DNA of 56,159 nt, taken from the NCBI GenBank assembly GCA_031549965.1, contig JAVBPB010000015.1, positions 1-56,159 on the forward strand, written 5' to 3'. Below the pieces are notes generated by a model, which had not been told where the DNA came from, ran no database searches, and saw only the letters and a program-made list of their open reading frames with translations. A program made the position numbers and the translations under genes. The stretch is from JAVBPB01 sp031549965. GTDB lineage: Bacteria; Bacillota; Clostridia; Lachnospirales; Lachnospiraceae. Below, in pieces: positions 27,550-36,905 of this stretch. How positions within the stretch are numbered: the first letter of the stretch is position 1; the number at the start of each line of letters is the position of its first letter.

Positions 27550-30078
27550 GTGAAAGTTTTGAAAAAAATAAATAAATTTTACAAATACATATTGATAATT
27601 TTAATTTTTCTTATACTTATTACAACGGCAGGTTTGTTTGGAAAGGCAGTACTGCCATTTGTTCTTATTTTAGGTTTGATTATTGGAATAATGTACTATA
27701 ATTATTTAGAAAATAACGAATTTAATGATTTTAAGAAAGATGTGGAAACTATTTGTAAGAATGAACAAATAGGAAATTACCAGTATAATATTGATACAGA
27801 AAAATATTCAGATGAATATAGAGAGCTGCTTGCTCTAATTATTGAATCTTCACAAAATTCAAAAAGTGTTTATGAGAATTTTTGTAATGCCATAGATGCC
27901 TATAGTCGTGGTAAGCGAAATGTACAAATACAAGAATATTCAGGAGAAAAATACTTAATTAATGAATCGATTAACCGTCTTGGTAAAAATCTTGATCATG
28001 TACGAAATGAAATTACGTCATTAGTGTCTATTGTTAACTCTTTTCAGAATGAAAAACTTATCAGTTATGAACCTGTTGAGGGAGATTTTGCATCTATCTT
28101 TAACGACTTAAAAGAGGTCACCATATGGATGCAAAAAAGAATTCATTGGTACTCAAGTATACTAGATTCAATACCTTTTCCGGTATCAGTTACGGATATA
28201 AATATGAACTGGACATTTATTAATAGAGCGGTGGAAGATTTAATCAAAGTTAAACGTGATGATGCTATTGGTAAACCTTGCAGTCAATGGGGTGCAAATA
28301 TCTGTAATACTCAAAACTGTGGTATTAATTGCTTAAATTGTGGCAAAAAAACTACTTTTTTTACTCAAAATGAAAAGGATTTTAAAGTTGATGTAGCACA
28401 TCTATATGATGAAAATGGGAGCAGAGTGGGGCACATTGAAGTAGTACAAGATATCAGCCAAATAACTAAGCAACAAAAAATAGAAAATGAGCTTATGCAG
28501 CGTATAGCAGATAAAGAGAAAGAATCAAATAAAATGAAGGGTACATTTCTGGCGAATATGAGCCATGAAATTCGTACACCTATGAATGCAATTATTGGAT
28601 TAACTGAAATACAATTGCAAAAAGACAGTAGTAAAGATGCACATGATACACTTGAAAAAGTAAATAAATCAGCAAAGATCCTTCTTGCAATTGTGAATGA
28701 TATTTTAGATTTTTCTAAAATGGAAGCACATAAGCTAGACATTGTTAATGAGGTTTTTGAATTGGAGAATACTATTTCTGAAGCACTTATGATGATTTCT
28801 CCACGAATGGCGGAAAAAGATGTTGATGTTTTGCTGAAATTAGATTATAATCTGCCCAATTCAATATATGGTGATAAGACAAGACTTTGGCAAATCCTTA
28901 AAAATGTTTTAGATAATTCAGCAAAATTCACTGATAAGGGCAGTATTTTACTTGATATCTTTTTATTAAATCAAGAAAATGGCATAGCACAAATATGTTT
29001 CAATATTAAAGATACTGGTCTTGGCATGACATCTGAACAGCTTGACAGATTGTCAATTCCATTTGAGCAATTTCACTTAAATTCTGAAAAATTATCAGGA
29101 ACTGGTCTTGGTATGGCAATTACAAAAGAACTTGTGGGGCTAATGGGCGGTACTATATCTATTACAAGTGAGCTTAACATAGGAACTGAGACAACTATAA
29201 TAATTCCTTTTGAAGTTATTGGAGAGAGGAGAATTGTTTCTAAAACTGAAGAACTTAATGGCCGTGTTATGCTTGTTTTAAATGATGATATTGTTATGAA
29301 TGAATTAATTGAAAAGTTACTTTTGGAAATAGGTATTGAGTATGTTATAGAAAAAAATGTTGAGGATGCATTGCAAAAACTTACTGAATATAAAAAAGAA
29401 GGTAAGTATTTTGATATAACAATGATTTATTATACAATGGAAGAACAAGAAATGGTTCATACAATTAATGAATTAAAAAAAACCTCTCCTAAAACAATTA
29501 ATCTTATGGTAGCGTCAGCATATAATAGAAAATCCTTTAATATGGATGCTATGAAACAGGCTGGTATTTCAGAATTTTTAGATAAAACGCTCATACCTTC
29601 AGAATTTATTTCAAAGCTGTATCATATCTTTGGCATACGTAGTGAGCAAAAAAAGATCACAGACTTAATTCAATTTAATGGAGCTAAAGTTATTTTATGT
29701 GAGGATAACTTTATCAATCAAGAGGTTGCAATCGGCATGCTTTCTATGTTTGGCATTGTACCGGTAGTCGCTAATAATGGTCAGGAAGCATTAGAGCTAC
29801 TTGAGAAAGAATATTTTGATATTTTATTATTAGATATGTCTATGCCAGTACTTGATGGACATGAAACAACGGCTATTATTCGTGGTTCAATAGGAAAATC
29901 TTATCAGAATATCCCTATTGTTGCTATGACAGCAAACGCTATGAAAGATGAAGTAGAACGCTGTTTGTCTGAAGGCATGAATGGCCATGTGGCAAAGCCT
30001 ACTTCAATTGAGGTGTTGCATGAACAACTAATAAAATGGCTTCCAAAGGAGTTACAAAAATCTTCAATAATTCAATAG
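27550..30078 (+). CDS. hybrid sensor histidine kinase: TM, PAS, HisKA, HATPase, pseudo-receiver, receiver
   Basis: The protein has about 842 residues. Two adjacent membrane segments near the N-terminus (ILIILIFLILITTAG and VLPFVLILGLIIGIM) leave almost no external domain. A PAS domain (~185-305) carries a cysteine cluster (C-x7-C-x4-C-x3-C-x2-C). HisKA follows with NMSHEIRTPMN, then HATPase with N box DNSAKFTD and G boxes DTGLGM and GTGLGM. The first receiver-like domain lacks the acceptor aspartate and is probably structural; the second has LLLDMSMPVLDG and is canonical. An internal, redox- or ligand-related signal is inferred. GTG at 27550 follows AGGAGG. No partner regulator is adjacent. 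Confidence 0.9.
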   Translation: MKVLKKINKFYKYILIILIFLILITTAGLFGKAVLPFVLILGLIIGIMYYNYLENNEFNDFKKDVETICKNEQIGNYQYNIDTEKYSDEYRELLALIIESSQNSKSVYENFCNAIDAYSRGKRNVQIQEYSGEKYLINESINRLGKNLDHVRNEITSLVSIVNSFQNEKLISYEPVEGDFASIFNDLKEVTIWMQKRIHWYSSILDSIPFPVSVTDINMNWTFINRAVEDLIKVKRDDAIGKPCSQWGANICNTQNCGINCLNCGKKTTFFTQNEKDFKVDVAHLYDENGSRVGHIEVVQDISQITKQQKIENELMQRIADKEKESNKMKGTFLANMSHEIRTPMNAIIGLTEIQLQKDSSKDAHDTLEKVNKSAKILLAIVNDILDFSKMEAHKLDIVNEVFELENTISEALMMISPRMAEKDVDVLLKLDYNLPNSIYGDKTRLWQILKNVLDNSAKFTDKGSILLDIFLLNQENGIAQICFNIKDTGLGMTSEQLDRLSIPFEQFHLNSEKLSGTGLGMAITKELVGLMGGTISITSELNIGTETTIIIPFEVIGERRIVSKTEELNGRVMLVLNDDIVMNELIEKLLLEIGIEYVIEKNVEDALQKLTEYKKEGKYFDITMIYYTMEEQEMVHTINELKKTSPKTINLMVASAYNRKSFNMDAMKQAGISEFLDKTLIPSEFISKLYHIFGIRSEQKKITDLIQFNGAKVILCEDNFINQEVAIGMLSMFGIVPVVANNGQEALELLEKEYFDILLLDMSMPVLDGHETTAIIRGSIGKSYQNIPIVAMTANAMKDEVERCLSEGMNGHVAKPTSIEVLHEQLIKWLPKELQKSSIIQ

Positions 30079-30110
30079 CATAATAAGTTTCTTTAGAAAA
30101 TTTTAAAATG

Positions 30111-30150
30111 AAGGTTCTAGCAAATATAATATTTGTCAGAACCTTTTTTT
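30111..30150 (+). terminator. terminator after the histidine kinase
   Basis: AAGGTTCT and CAAATAT pair with ATATTTG and AGAACCTT, giving a long stem with a small internal bulge, followed by seven T. Confidence 0.9.
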
Positions 30151-30203
30151 GGTTTTATTAAGATTCGGATATGTAAATCAATTTGTTTATATTATAAAAC
30201 CTA

Positions 30204-30232
30204 TTGACATAATTTACTATTCATGGTAATAT
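30204..30232 (+). promoter_or_regulatory. promoter of the SPFH gene
   Basis: TTGACA (30204-30209) and TAATAT (30227-30232) are spaced by 17 bases; TATAAT three bases further gives an overlapping alternative with a 20-base spacer. Confidence 0.6.
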
Positions 30233-30283
30233 AATTATGATATCAAAAACATATCAAACAAATATTAAGGAGAGGTGTATTTT

Positions 30284-31312
30284 ATGACAAGTATGAATGA
30301 ACAATCAAAAATGCAGCACAATGAATTTAGTCCAAAAACATTTAATGGTTTTGCAATGCTATTTCTTAATACCTTACTAATGATTGCTGCAATCGCAATA
30401 TTTGTATTGGGAATCATTTATTTGGAAAGCAGTGATAATCCTGTTACAGCACTAGGAGTATTAATGATAGCATCAGGCAGTATTGTGGGATTTTTAGTTT
30501 CACCAACTGTATACTGTGGCTTAAAAGTAATTAATCCAAATGAAGCATTGGTGTTAACTTTATTTGGTAAGTACTACGGAACACTTAGAAAAGAAGGTTT
30601 CTATTTTGTAAATCCTTTTGTTACAGCAATTAATCCAACCATTGCCACAAATCAACCAACTAATTTATCAGTATCAAAAGAAAATAATTTAAACTTTTCA
30701 CTATCCTCAAGTTCAGGTGCTAGTAAAAAAATATCACTAAAAGCAATGACTTTAAACAATGAAAAACAAAAAATAAATGATCAGTTAGGTAATCCAATTG
30801 TAATAGGTATAGTAGTAATATGGAAAGTAGTAAACACAGCAAAAGCAGTTTTTAATGTAGATAACTATAAAGAGTATTTATCAATGCAAACAGATTCAGC
30901 TTTAAGAAATATAGTAAGATTATATCCATATGACTCATCAGGAGATGACAACGAAAAAACACTAAGAGGAAGCAGTCAGGATGTAGCTAATAAGATAAAA
31001 GAAGAAATTCAGGCAAAGGTAGAACTTGCAGGTCTTGAAATAGTTGAAGCAAGAATAACACATTTATCATATGCTCAGGAAATCGCAGCAGCTATGTTAC
31101 AAAGACAACAAGCTTCAGCCATCATTGATGCAAGACAAATGATAGTAGAAGGTGCTGTAGGAATGGTTGAAATGGCACTTCATAAACTTAACGAAAACGA
31201 TATAGTACATTTAGATGAAGAAAGAAAAGCTGCAATGGTAAGCAATCTTTTAGTCGTACTATGTGCTAACAAAGAAGCTCAGCCAATTGTAAACAGTGGT
31301 TCACTATATTAA
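30284..31312 (+). CDS. SPFH/Band 7 domain membrane protein
   Basis: This 342-residue protein has two N-terminal membrane segments (LNTLLMIAAIAIFVLGIIYL and ALGVLMIASGSIVGFLV). An SPFH domain follows (VINPNEALVLTLFGKYYGTLRKEGFYFVNPF), then an alpha-helical region with QTDSALRNIVR, EIQAKVELAGLEIVEARITHL and YAQEIAAAMLQRQQASAI. Such flotillin-like proteins form membrane scaffolds. The frame extends to a GTG at 30275, but that GTG lies inside the ribosome binding site AAGGAGAGGTG of the ATG at 30284. The RHH gene starts 27 bases downstream, a pairing often seen with this subfamily. Confidence 0.9.
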   Translation: MTSMNEQSKMQHNEFSPKTFNGFAMLFLNTLLMIAAIAIFVLGIIYLESSDNPVTALGVLMIASGSIVGFLVSPTVYCGLKVINPNEALVLTLFGKYYGTLRKEGFYFVNPFVTAINPTIATNQPTNLSVSKENNLNFSLSSSSGASKKISLKAMTLNNEKQKINDQLGNPIVIGIVVIWKVVNTAKAVFNVDNYKEYLSMQTDSALRNIVRLYPYDSSGDDNEKTLRGSSQDVANKIKEEIQAKVELAGLEIVEARITHLSYAQEIAAAMLQRQQASAIIDARQMIVEGAVGMVEMALHKLNENDIVHLDEERKAAMVSNLLVVLCANKEAQPIVNSGSLY

Positions 31313-31339
31313 GCTATCCGATGGGTAAGGTGATTATAG

Positions 31340-31525
31340 ATGGATAATAAAGATAAGGATAAAAAACAAGTACCACTTAGACTATCATCACCACTTTGGA
31401 AAGAATTGGTAGCTTGGGCAGAAGATGATTTTCGGTCATTAAATGGTCAAATAGAATTTTTGCTTACCGAATGTGTAAAACAACGAAAAAAAGGTAACAA
31501 ATCTAATGATATTGAAGAAGAGTAA
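31340..31525 (+). CDS. small Arc-like ribbon-helix-helix protein
   Basis: The 61-residue protein has a beta-strand VPLRLSS followed by two helices (LWKELVAWAEDDF and LNGQIEFLLTECVKQR). This matches Arc/MetJ ribbon-helix-helix DNA-binding proteins. The spacing to the SPFH gene (27 bases) and good start site (AAGGTGATTATAG before ATG) imply one operon. It could be an autoregulator or could bind the SPFH protein; neither can be shown here. No toxin-like gene accompanies it. Confidence 0.8.
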   Translation: MDNKDKDKKQVPLRLSSPLWKELVAWAEDDFRSLNGQIEFLLTECVKQRKKGNKSNDIEEE

Positions 31526-31557
31526 AATTAGTAAAATCTAAAAGTGAGGTCAAAAAG

Positions 31558-32283
31558 ATGATTGAAATTAAAAATGTAAGTAAAATATATGGTGGAACAA
31601 AAAAGGCAGTAGACAATATTTCTATAGATATATTAGATGGTCAGATTATTGGTTTTATTGGACCAAATGGAGCGGGTAAAACAACAACCATTAGAATGAT
31701 TACTGGAATACTAAACTCAGATTCAGGAGAAATAAAAATTAATGGACATGATATAAAAAAAGACCCAATAGAAGCAAAAAAACAATTTGGTTTTGTTCCA
31801 GATAATCCGGATATGTTTTTAAGATTAAAAGGTATAGAATATCTTAACTTTATGGCTGATATTTATGAAGTTCCATCAGAACTTAGAAAAGAAAGAATAA
31901 ACACATTAGCAGAAACATTTGAAATGACCTCTGCATTAAATAGTAAAATAATTAGCTATTCACACGGTATGAGGCAAAAAATAGTTATTATAGGTGTAAT
32001 GCTCCATTCTCCATCTGTTTGGATATTAGATGAGCCATTAACAGGACTTGATCCTAATGCGGCATTTATTTTAAAGGATATGATGAGAAAACATGCAAAT
32101 AATGGAAATACCGTTTTCTTCTCAACACACGTTTTAGAAGTTGCTGAAAAGCTTTGTGATAAGGTTGCAATGATTAATAAAGGTAAAATTGTGTTTTTTG
32201 GAACACTTGATGAACTTAGAAAGGAACATCCAACAGCAAAATCTCTAGAAGAAATTTTCTTGGAGGTAACTAAACATGAGTAA
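31558..32283 (+). CDS. ABC transporter ATP-binding protein
   Basis: This 241-residue ATPase has Walker A GPNGAGKTTT near residue 38, the signature YSHGMRQK near 140, Walker B VWILDEPLTGLDP and H-loop STHV. The short DrrA/CcmA-like form is typical of ABC-2 exporters and antibiotic or bacteriocin efflux pumps. Its last codons overlap the start of the permease gene by eight bases, so they are translationally coupled. Substrate unknown. ATG at 31558 follows GTGAGGTC. Confidence 0.92.
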   Translation: MIEIKNVSKIYGGTKKAVDNISIDILDGQIIGFIGPNGAGKTTTIRMITGILNSDSGEIKINGHDIKKDPIEAKKQFGFVPDNPDMFLRLKGIEYLNFMADIYEVPSELRKERINTLAETFEMTSALNSKIISYSHGMRQKIVIIGVMLHSPSVWILDEPLTGLDPNAAFILKDMMRKHANNGNTVFFSTHVLEVAEKLCDKVAMINKGKIVFFGTLDELRKEHPTAKSLEEIFLEVTKHE

Positions 32284-33919
32284 ATATATATCATTAACAA
32301 AGGTTTTATTATCTAATTTTTATTTAATGGATGATAAATCTAATAAAAAGGCCAATAATTTCAAAAATTATGCAATGTTGTTGCTGTTGGTGGTTTCTTT
32401 CTTACCTATTACTGTTATGATTTTCTTTTTTGCCAATACTATATTTAGGCAATTAGATATGTTAGATCAAGGAGGAGTAGTATTAGGATTAGGTTTTTTA
32501 ATCAGTTCAATGGTTATATTTGTATTTGCAACATTTATTGTACCTTCAGTTTTTTATTTTTCAAAGGATATTGAAGCAATATTACCCCTTCCTTTTAAGC
32601 CGGAGATAATTATTTCAGCCAAATTTACAACAACATTAATATACGAATATATTTCTACAGTGATAATATTAGCACCCATTATAATAGCGTATATGGTTAA
32701 TTCTGAAATTAATGCATTAACAATAATATTTAGTATTATATGTTTTTTAATAGTACCAGTAATTCCATTAGTATATGCAACTGTAATATCAATGGTACTT
32801 ATGAGATTTGCACCTATCGTAAAAAACAGAGATACTTTTAATTATGTGGCAGGTATTTTTGGTATTTTAATGGGAGTTGGTATAAGTACTCTTGGAAATA
32901 GTGCTGAGAATATGAACAATGACAAATTAGTAGACCTTATACTAGAAGGCAATAATTCATTAATAGTACTATTAAATAGTATCTTTCCACAAAATAAATT
33001 TGCAGTACTTGCAATATCAAAAAACAGTATTTTAGACCTTATAATATATTTGGGGATAAATGTTATTATTTTTGTTATATTCTTAATTATTGCAAAACTT
33101 ATCTACTTTGCCGGAGTAATAGGAATAACGGAATCAGCAACCAGCAAAAAAAGTGTAGATAGTAAAAAAATGTTTTCATCATTATCAAAAAGAAATGTAT
33201 TAATTACCTATTTGCTAAAAGAATTTAATATACTAATTCGAACCCCAATTTACTTTTTAAATTGCGTATTTTCAATTTTCTTATTCCCAATTTTTATGAT
33301 TATACCTTTTGCATCTAAAGGAGGAGATTTTGAGCCACTAATTAAGCTTATTAATTTTGAAAATCCAAAAGTAATAAATATTTCAATAGCAGTAGCATTT
33401 TCAGTAGGAATATTTTATAGTACAGTTACTAGTATAACTGCTTCAGCAATTTCAAGAGAAGGTCAAAATTACTTTTTCATGAAATATATTCCAGTTAATT
33501 ACAAAACACAAATAAATGCAAAAGTACTATTAGGCTTTATTATTTCATTTTTCGGTGGATTATTGATAATGATTCCTGTATGTATATTTATTAAAATGCC
33601 TTTAGCATACTTATTGTTAAGTATTGTAGCTATGTTTATTGGATGTATATTTACAGCATATACAGGTATTATAATTGATTTAAACAAGCCTGTATTAGTT
33701 TGGGAAAATGAACAAAGAGCAGTAAAACAAAACTTAAACATAGTATTTAATATGTTAGTAGGTATGGCTATTGTTGGTTTAATAATATTCCTTAGTATAA
33801 AAACTAATATTGAAGCAAATATTTTTATTATATCTCTATTTTTAATTGGAATTATTTTAGACATTGCTGTTTATACATTAACTCATAAAATTGCACCATC
33901 TATTATTAATAAATTATAG
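32276..33919 (+). CDS. ABC exporter permease, ABC-2-like
   Basis: This 547-residue protein has about twelve hydrophobic segments in two halves separated by a polar stretch (SATSKKSVDSKKMFSSLSKRN near residue 285-305). It resembles the large clostridial 'ABC exporter' permeases that pair with a single short ATPase. No extracellular peptidase or lipobox is seen. It overlaps the ATPase gene by eight bases. The substrate is unknown. Confidence 0.85.
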   Translation: MSKYISLTKVLLSNFYLMDDKSNKKANNFKNYAMLLLLVVSFLPITVMIFFFANTIFRQLDMLDQGGVVLGLGFLISSMVIFVFATFIVPSVFYFSKDIEAILPLPFKPEIIISAKFTTTLIYEYISTVIILAPIIIAYMVNSEINALTIIFSIICFLIVPVIPLVYATVISMVLMRFAPIVKNRDTFNYVAGIFGILMGVGISTLGNSAENMNNDKLVDLILEGNNSLIVLLNSIFPQNKFAVLAISKNSILDLIIYLGINVIIFVIFLIIAKLIYFAGVIGITESATSKKSVDSKKMFSSLSKRNVLITYLLKEFNILIRTPIYFLNCVFSIFLFPIFMIIPFASKGGDFEPLIKLINFENPKVINISIAVAFSVGIFYSTVTSITASAISREGQNYFFMKYIPVNYKTQINAKVLLGFIISFFGGLLIMIPVCIFIKMPLAYLLLSIVAMFIGCIFTAYTGIIIDLNKPVLVWENEQRAVKQNLNIVFNMLVGMAIVGLIIFLSIKTNIEANIFIISLFLIGIILDIAVYTLTHKIAPSIINKL

Positions 33920-33931
33920 ATTTGGAGATAA

Positions 33932-33964
33932 ATTGCCCTGCTGGACTAGTACCTGTAGGGCAAT
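33932..33964 (+). terminator. hairpin after the ABC permease gene
   Basis: ATTGCCCTGC pairs with GTAGGGCAAT (ten base pairs with one G-U) about 13 bases after the stop codon. No strong T-run follows. Confidence 0.55.
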
Positions 33965-34008
33965 AGTATTAAAAGGAAATAGTGAGTTATTTTGTTGAAA
34001 ATAGCATA

Positions 34009-34052
34009 AAGGAACATAAGGCATATATCTAAATATATGCCTTATGTTCCTT
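34009..34052. terminator. 20-base-pair perfect hairpin between convergent genes
   Basis: The arms at 34009-34028 and 34033-34052 are fully complementary, with a four-base loop (CTAA). It lies between the ABC permease and the PRTase gene and likely ends one or both transcripts. Confidence 0.7.
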
Positions 34053-34080
34053 CCTATGAAATGCTTCATAAACTTAATAA

Positions 34081-34722
34081 CTATAACTTAGAGTAACCAT
34101 AGTTATTAATTATAGCATCCAGTTTTACATTGTTTTTACATACAGGACAATCTGATGCAGAATATGTTTCATAGCTGTTTACATCAGTAGTATCAAATAT
34201 AGTATTGATTTTAATACCATCCATCTCTTCTATATCACTAAAGATAGTAGAAATACCAACAACATTGCCACCATAATATTTTACACATTCAAGGGCGGAA
34301 CTAATTGTTTTACCTGTAGTAAGAGAAGCAGCAGTAATAACTACATTTTTATTCCATATTAATGGTTGAGAATTATCTCTAAAAATCATCTTGCCTGTTG
34401 AATTAATTTCAGGAGTAATAATAGAAATATTTACATCCTTACTTAATGACATTAAACTGCCAAAGCTAAGTTTTTGGGCTAAAAACCCGCCTATTATTTC
34501 GGTTCCATCTAAAGAAACAATTGTGTCAACATTAACACGGTGTTCATATTCTATTGACCATTCATTTGCAACGTGGTTTGCTTTTTTCAAAGTATGTTTA
34601 ATTTGAGTCATATCAATATAGTAATTAATATGAGAATGACTTGTAGCAAAATGCCCACGCATAACCCTAATCCTAATTTTTTTGTTTCTATTTGATTCGA
34701 TTTCTTGAAATCTGTCCTCCAT
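34081..34722 (-). CDS. phosphoribosyltransferase-like protein (orotate PRTase family)
   Basis: The 213-residue protein has the type I PRTase fold. The strand VDTIVSLDGTEIIGGFLA lies near residue 68, and the PRPP-binding region VVITAASLTTGKTISSAL near 128-145 replaces the usual acidic pair (VVIDDV..TTG) with AAS. A C-terminal CPVC pair could bind zinc. The altered PRPP loop suggests a changed or regulatory function rather than standard pyrimidine synthesis. It does not sit with pyr genes. The start at 34722 has GGGAGGATT upstream. Confidence 0.75.
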   Translation of the reverse strand: MEDRFQEIESNRNKKIRIRVMRGHFATSHSHINYYIDMTQIKHTLKKANHVANEWSIEYEHRVNVDTIVSLDGTEIIGGFLAQKLSFGSLMSLSKDVNISIITPEINSTGKMIFRDNSQPLIWNKNVVITAASLTTGKTISSALECVKYYGGNVVGISTIFSDIEEMDGIKINTIFDTTDVNSYETYSASDCPVCKNNVKLDAIINNYGYSKL

Positions 34723-34886
34723 ATAAATCCTCCCTTTTCACTTTTTACAGATAAGATTCCATAGAACTTGTCAGAATATTTATCTGGATAGTTATAATTA
34801 AATGTATAATATTATTAAATACATAATAATATTATACTATAATTTACTTTAATTTCAAAATAATATTTTAATAAACTTTATTATTT

Positions 34887-36863
34887 TCAATAATTTAAAA
34901 CATCCTCAACATAAGCTCTTAAAATTTCTCCTACACTCCAAGCCTGAGCATAACATCCTCTTGAAATATGTGGTTCATCACCATCAAAAATTTCAGCAAT
35001 TGATCCAATACATCCATCTCTTAAATGATCTTCAATTGGTGAAATTAAACGTTTTGCAAAAGAAATACTTTCTTTAGAATGATTATTTACTTTTACATAA
35101 GCAGAAATAAGTCCGCCCAATGGGAATCCCCATGCAGTACCCTGATGATAAGAAGCATCTCTGTCGTGTAAACGTCCTTTATAAATTCCTATATATTCAC
35201 TATCAAAAGGAGACAAAGAACGCAGACCATAACTTGAATAAAGGTGGGAGATTACAGTTTGCACAACCAGCTTAGCCTTGTCATTTGGAAGCATAGTATA
35301 TGGTAGTGATACAGCCCATATTTGATTCGGTCTGATTTTAGAATCACATTCATCATTTGATATAACATCATACAGGCAATTAGTGTTTTCATTCCAAAAC
35401 TTAGAGACAAAAGAATTTTTAACCTGTTCAGATAAGTCAGTATATTCCCTGCAATCTTCTCCAAATTTTTCTGATAATTTCTCCATCACTTTTAAGGCAT
35501 TGTACCATAAAGCATTAATCTCAACAGGTTTTCCATGTCTTGGAGTTACAACCCATTCTCCAACTCTAACATCCATCCATGTTATTTGATCAAGACCGGA
35601 ACCTGCATTTATTAATCCATCAGAATCCATTTTAATATTAAAATCAGTACCATTTTTATAATATAAAACAATTTCTTTCAATTTATCATATATATTTTCT
35701 TTAATAAAACTATAATCCTCATCAGTATTAGTATACTTTAAATATTGATCAACAGAATAAAAATACCAAAGTGACGCATCAACCGTATTATATAGTGGTT
35801 CTTGTCCATCATCAGGAAACATATTAGGAACTAATCCATTATGAACATATTTAGCAAAAGTAAGCAATATCTCTCTTGTATCTTCAAATCTTTTAGTAAC
35901 GAGGGTTAATCCTTGAAGAGCAATCATAGTATCACGCCCCCAGTCAGTAAACCAAGGAAGCCCTGCAAGAACAGTTTTATACCCAGTAGATTTTCTATGT
36001 ACTATAAATTGATCAGATGCTTTAACTAAATTATTTGCAAATTCATCATTTAATCCAGCCTTAGAAATAAGTGCATTAACCCTATCTCTTTCTTTTCGAA
36101 CAGTTAAAAATGCATCTTTCTCAAAAGATTCCTCAATAGTACATATTACAGAAAGCTTAGTAGTTGTATGTGGTTGTAAATCCACACTAATTTCATAAGG
36201 AGAGTAGTGATTATCAATGCAAGACATTCCAGTATCAATCTCTGTCTGGTATTCCATATCAATATCATAAATCTCAGAACTTTTTGAAATAACCCCATGG
36301 CTAACATACAACTTAATTTTTACATCTTTATTTTTAGCCGGAATTAATTCAATAACATTATCACTATAATTAGAATCAAATTTTAGATCAGCACGTTCAG
36401 AGCGTTCATTATGATCTCTAAAATCAAATAGTGGAAGAAGTGTAACGTTTCCAACAGTTCCTCCATTTATTATTTCATAAGAAATAGCAATAGTATTTTT
36501 CCCATGCTCAAATGCAATAGTTTTACTTATGAATAAATCTTCAACCTGATAATAAAATGTTGGAACTTCATTATATTCAAAACGAGTCAAATACTTTTGT
36601 CCCTCTTCATACCAACCCCCAGGTCTTTGTGTTGCTGATAATGAATATGTATTTGAGTTAAGACAAACTGTTTCATTAACTTTAGATAAAATTAAATGTC
36701 TGTTTGTTGGTGCATGTAAACTTGCAATAAGTAGTCCATGATGTTTTCTGGTGTTAGCTCCTATTATAGAGCTTCCTGCGTACCCCCCAATTCCATTGGT
36801 GATAACCCATTCTCTTTCAATTCCTGATTTGAAGGTTTTCCAGTAACCTTTTCCAAATTTCAT
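34887..36863 (-). CDS. glycogen debranching enzyme (amylo-alpha-1,6-glucosidase, GH133 type)
   Basis: The 658-residue protein has an N-terminal beta-rich domain opening with EREWVITNGIGGYAGSSIIGANTRKHHGLL. The C-terminal (alpha/alpha)6 catalytic domain carries GLPWFTDWGRDTMIALQGL, NTVDASLWYF, DQITWMDVRVG, RPNQIWAVSLP and YHQGTAWGFPLGG. Together these define bacterial GDE-type debranching enzymes acting on alpha-1,6 branches of glycogen. There is no signal peptide. LarE lies 42 bases upstream on the same strand. ATG at 36863 follows AAAGGAGGCAAT. Confidence 0.92.
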   Translation of the reverse strand: MKFGKGYWKTFKSGIEREWVITNGIGGYAGSSIIGANTRKHHGLLIASLHAPTNRHLILSKVNETVCLNSNTYSLSATQRPGGWYEEGQKYLTRFEYNEVPTFYYQVEDLFISKTIAFEHGKNTIAISYEIINGGTVGNVTLLPLFDFRDHNERSERADLKFDSNYSDNVIELIPAKNKDVKIKLYVSHGVISKSSEIYDIDMEYQTEIDTGMSCIDNHYSPYEISVDLQPHTTTKLSVICTIEESFEKDAFLTVRKERDRVNALISKAGLNDEFANNLVKASDQFIVHRKSTGYKTVLAGLPWFTDWGRDTMIALQGLTLVTKRFEDTREILLTFAKYVHNGLVPNMFPDDGQEPLYNTVDASLWYFYSVDQYLKYTNTDEDYSFIKENIYDKLKEIVLYYKNGTDFNIKMDSDGLINAGSGLDQITWMDVRVGEWVVTPRHGKPVEINALWYNALKVMEKLSEKFGEDCREYTDLSEQVKNSFVSKFWNENTNCLYDVISNDECDSKIRPNQIWAVSLPYTMLPNDKAKLVVQTVISHLYSSYGLRSLSPFDSEYIGIYKGRLHDRDASYHQGTAWGFPLGGLISAYVKVNNHSKESISFAKRLISPIEDHLRDGCIGSIAEIFDGDEPHISRGCYAQAWSVGEILRAYVEDVLNY

Positions 36864-36905
36864 ATTATTGCCTCCTTTTTTGTTCTTTGTATATAAATTT
36901 TTAAC

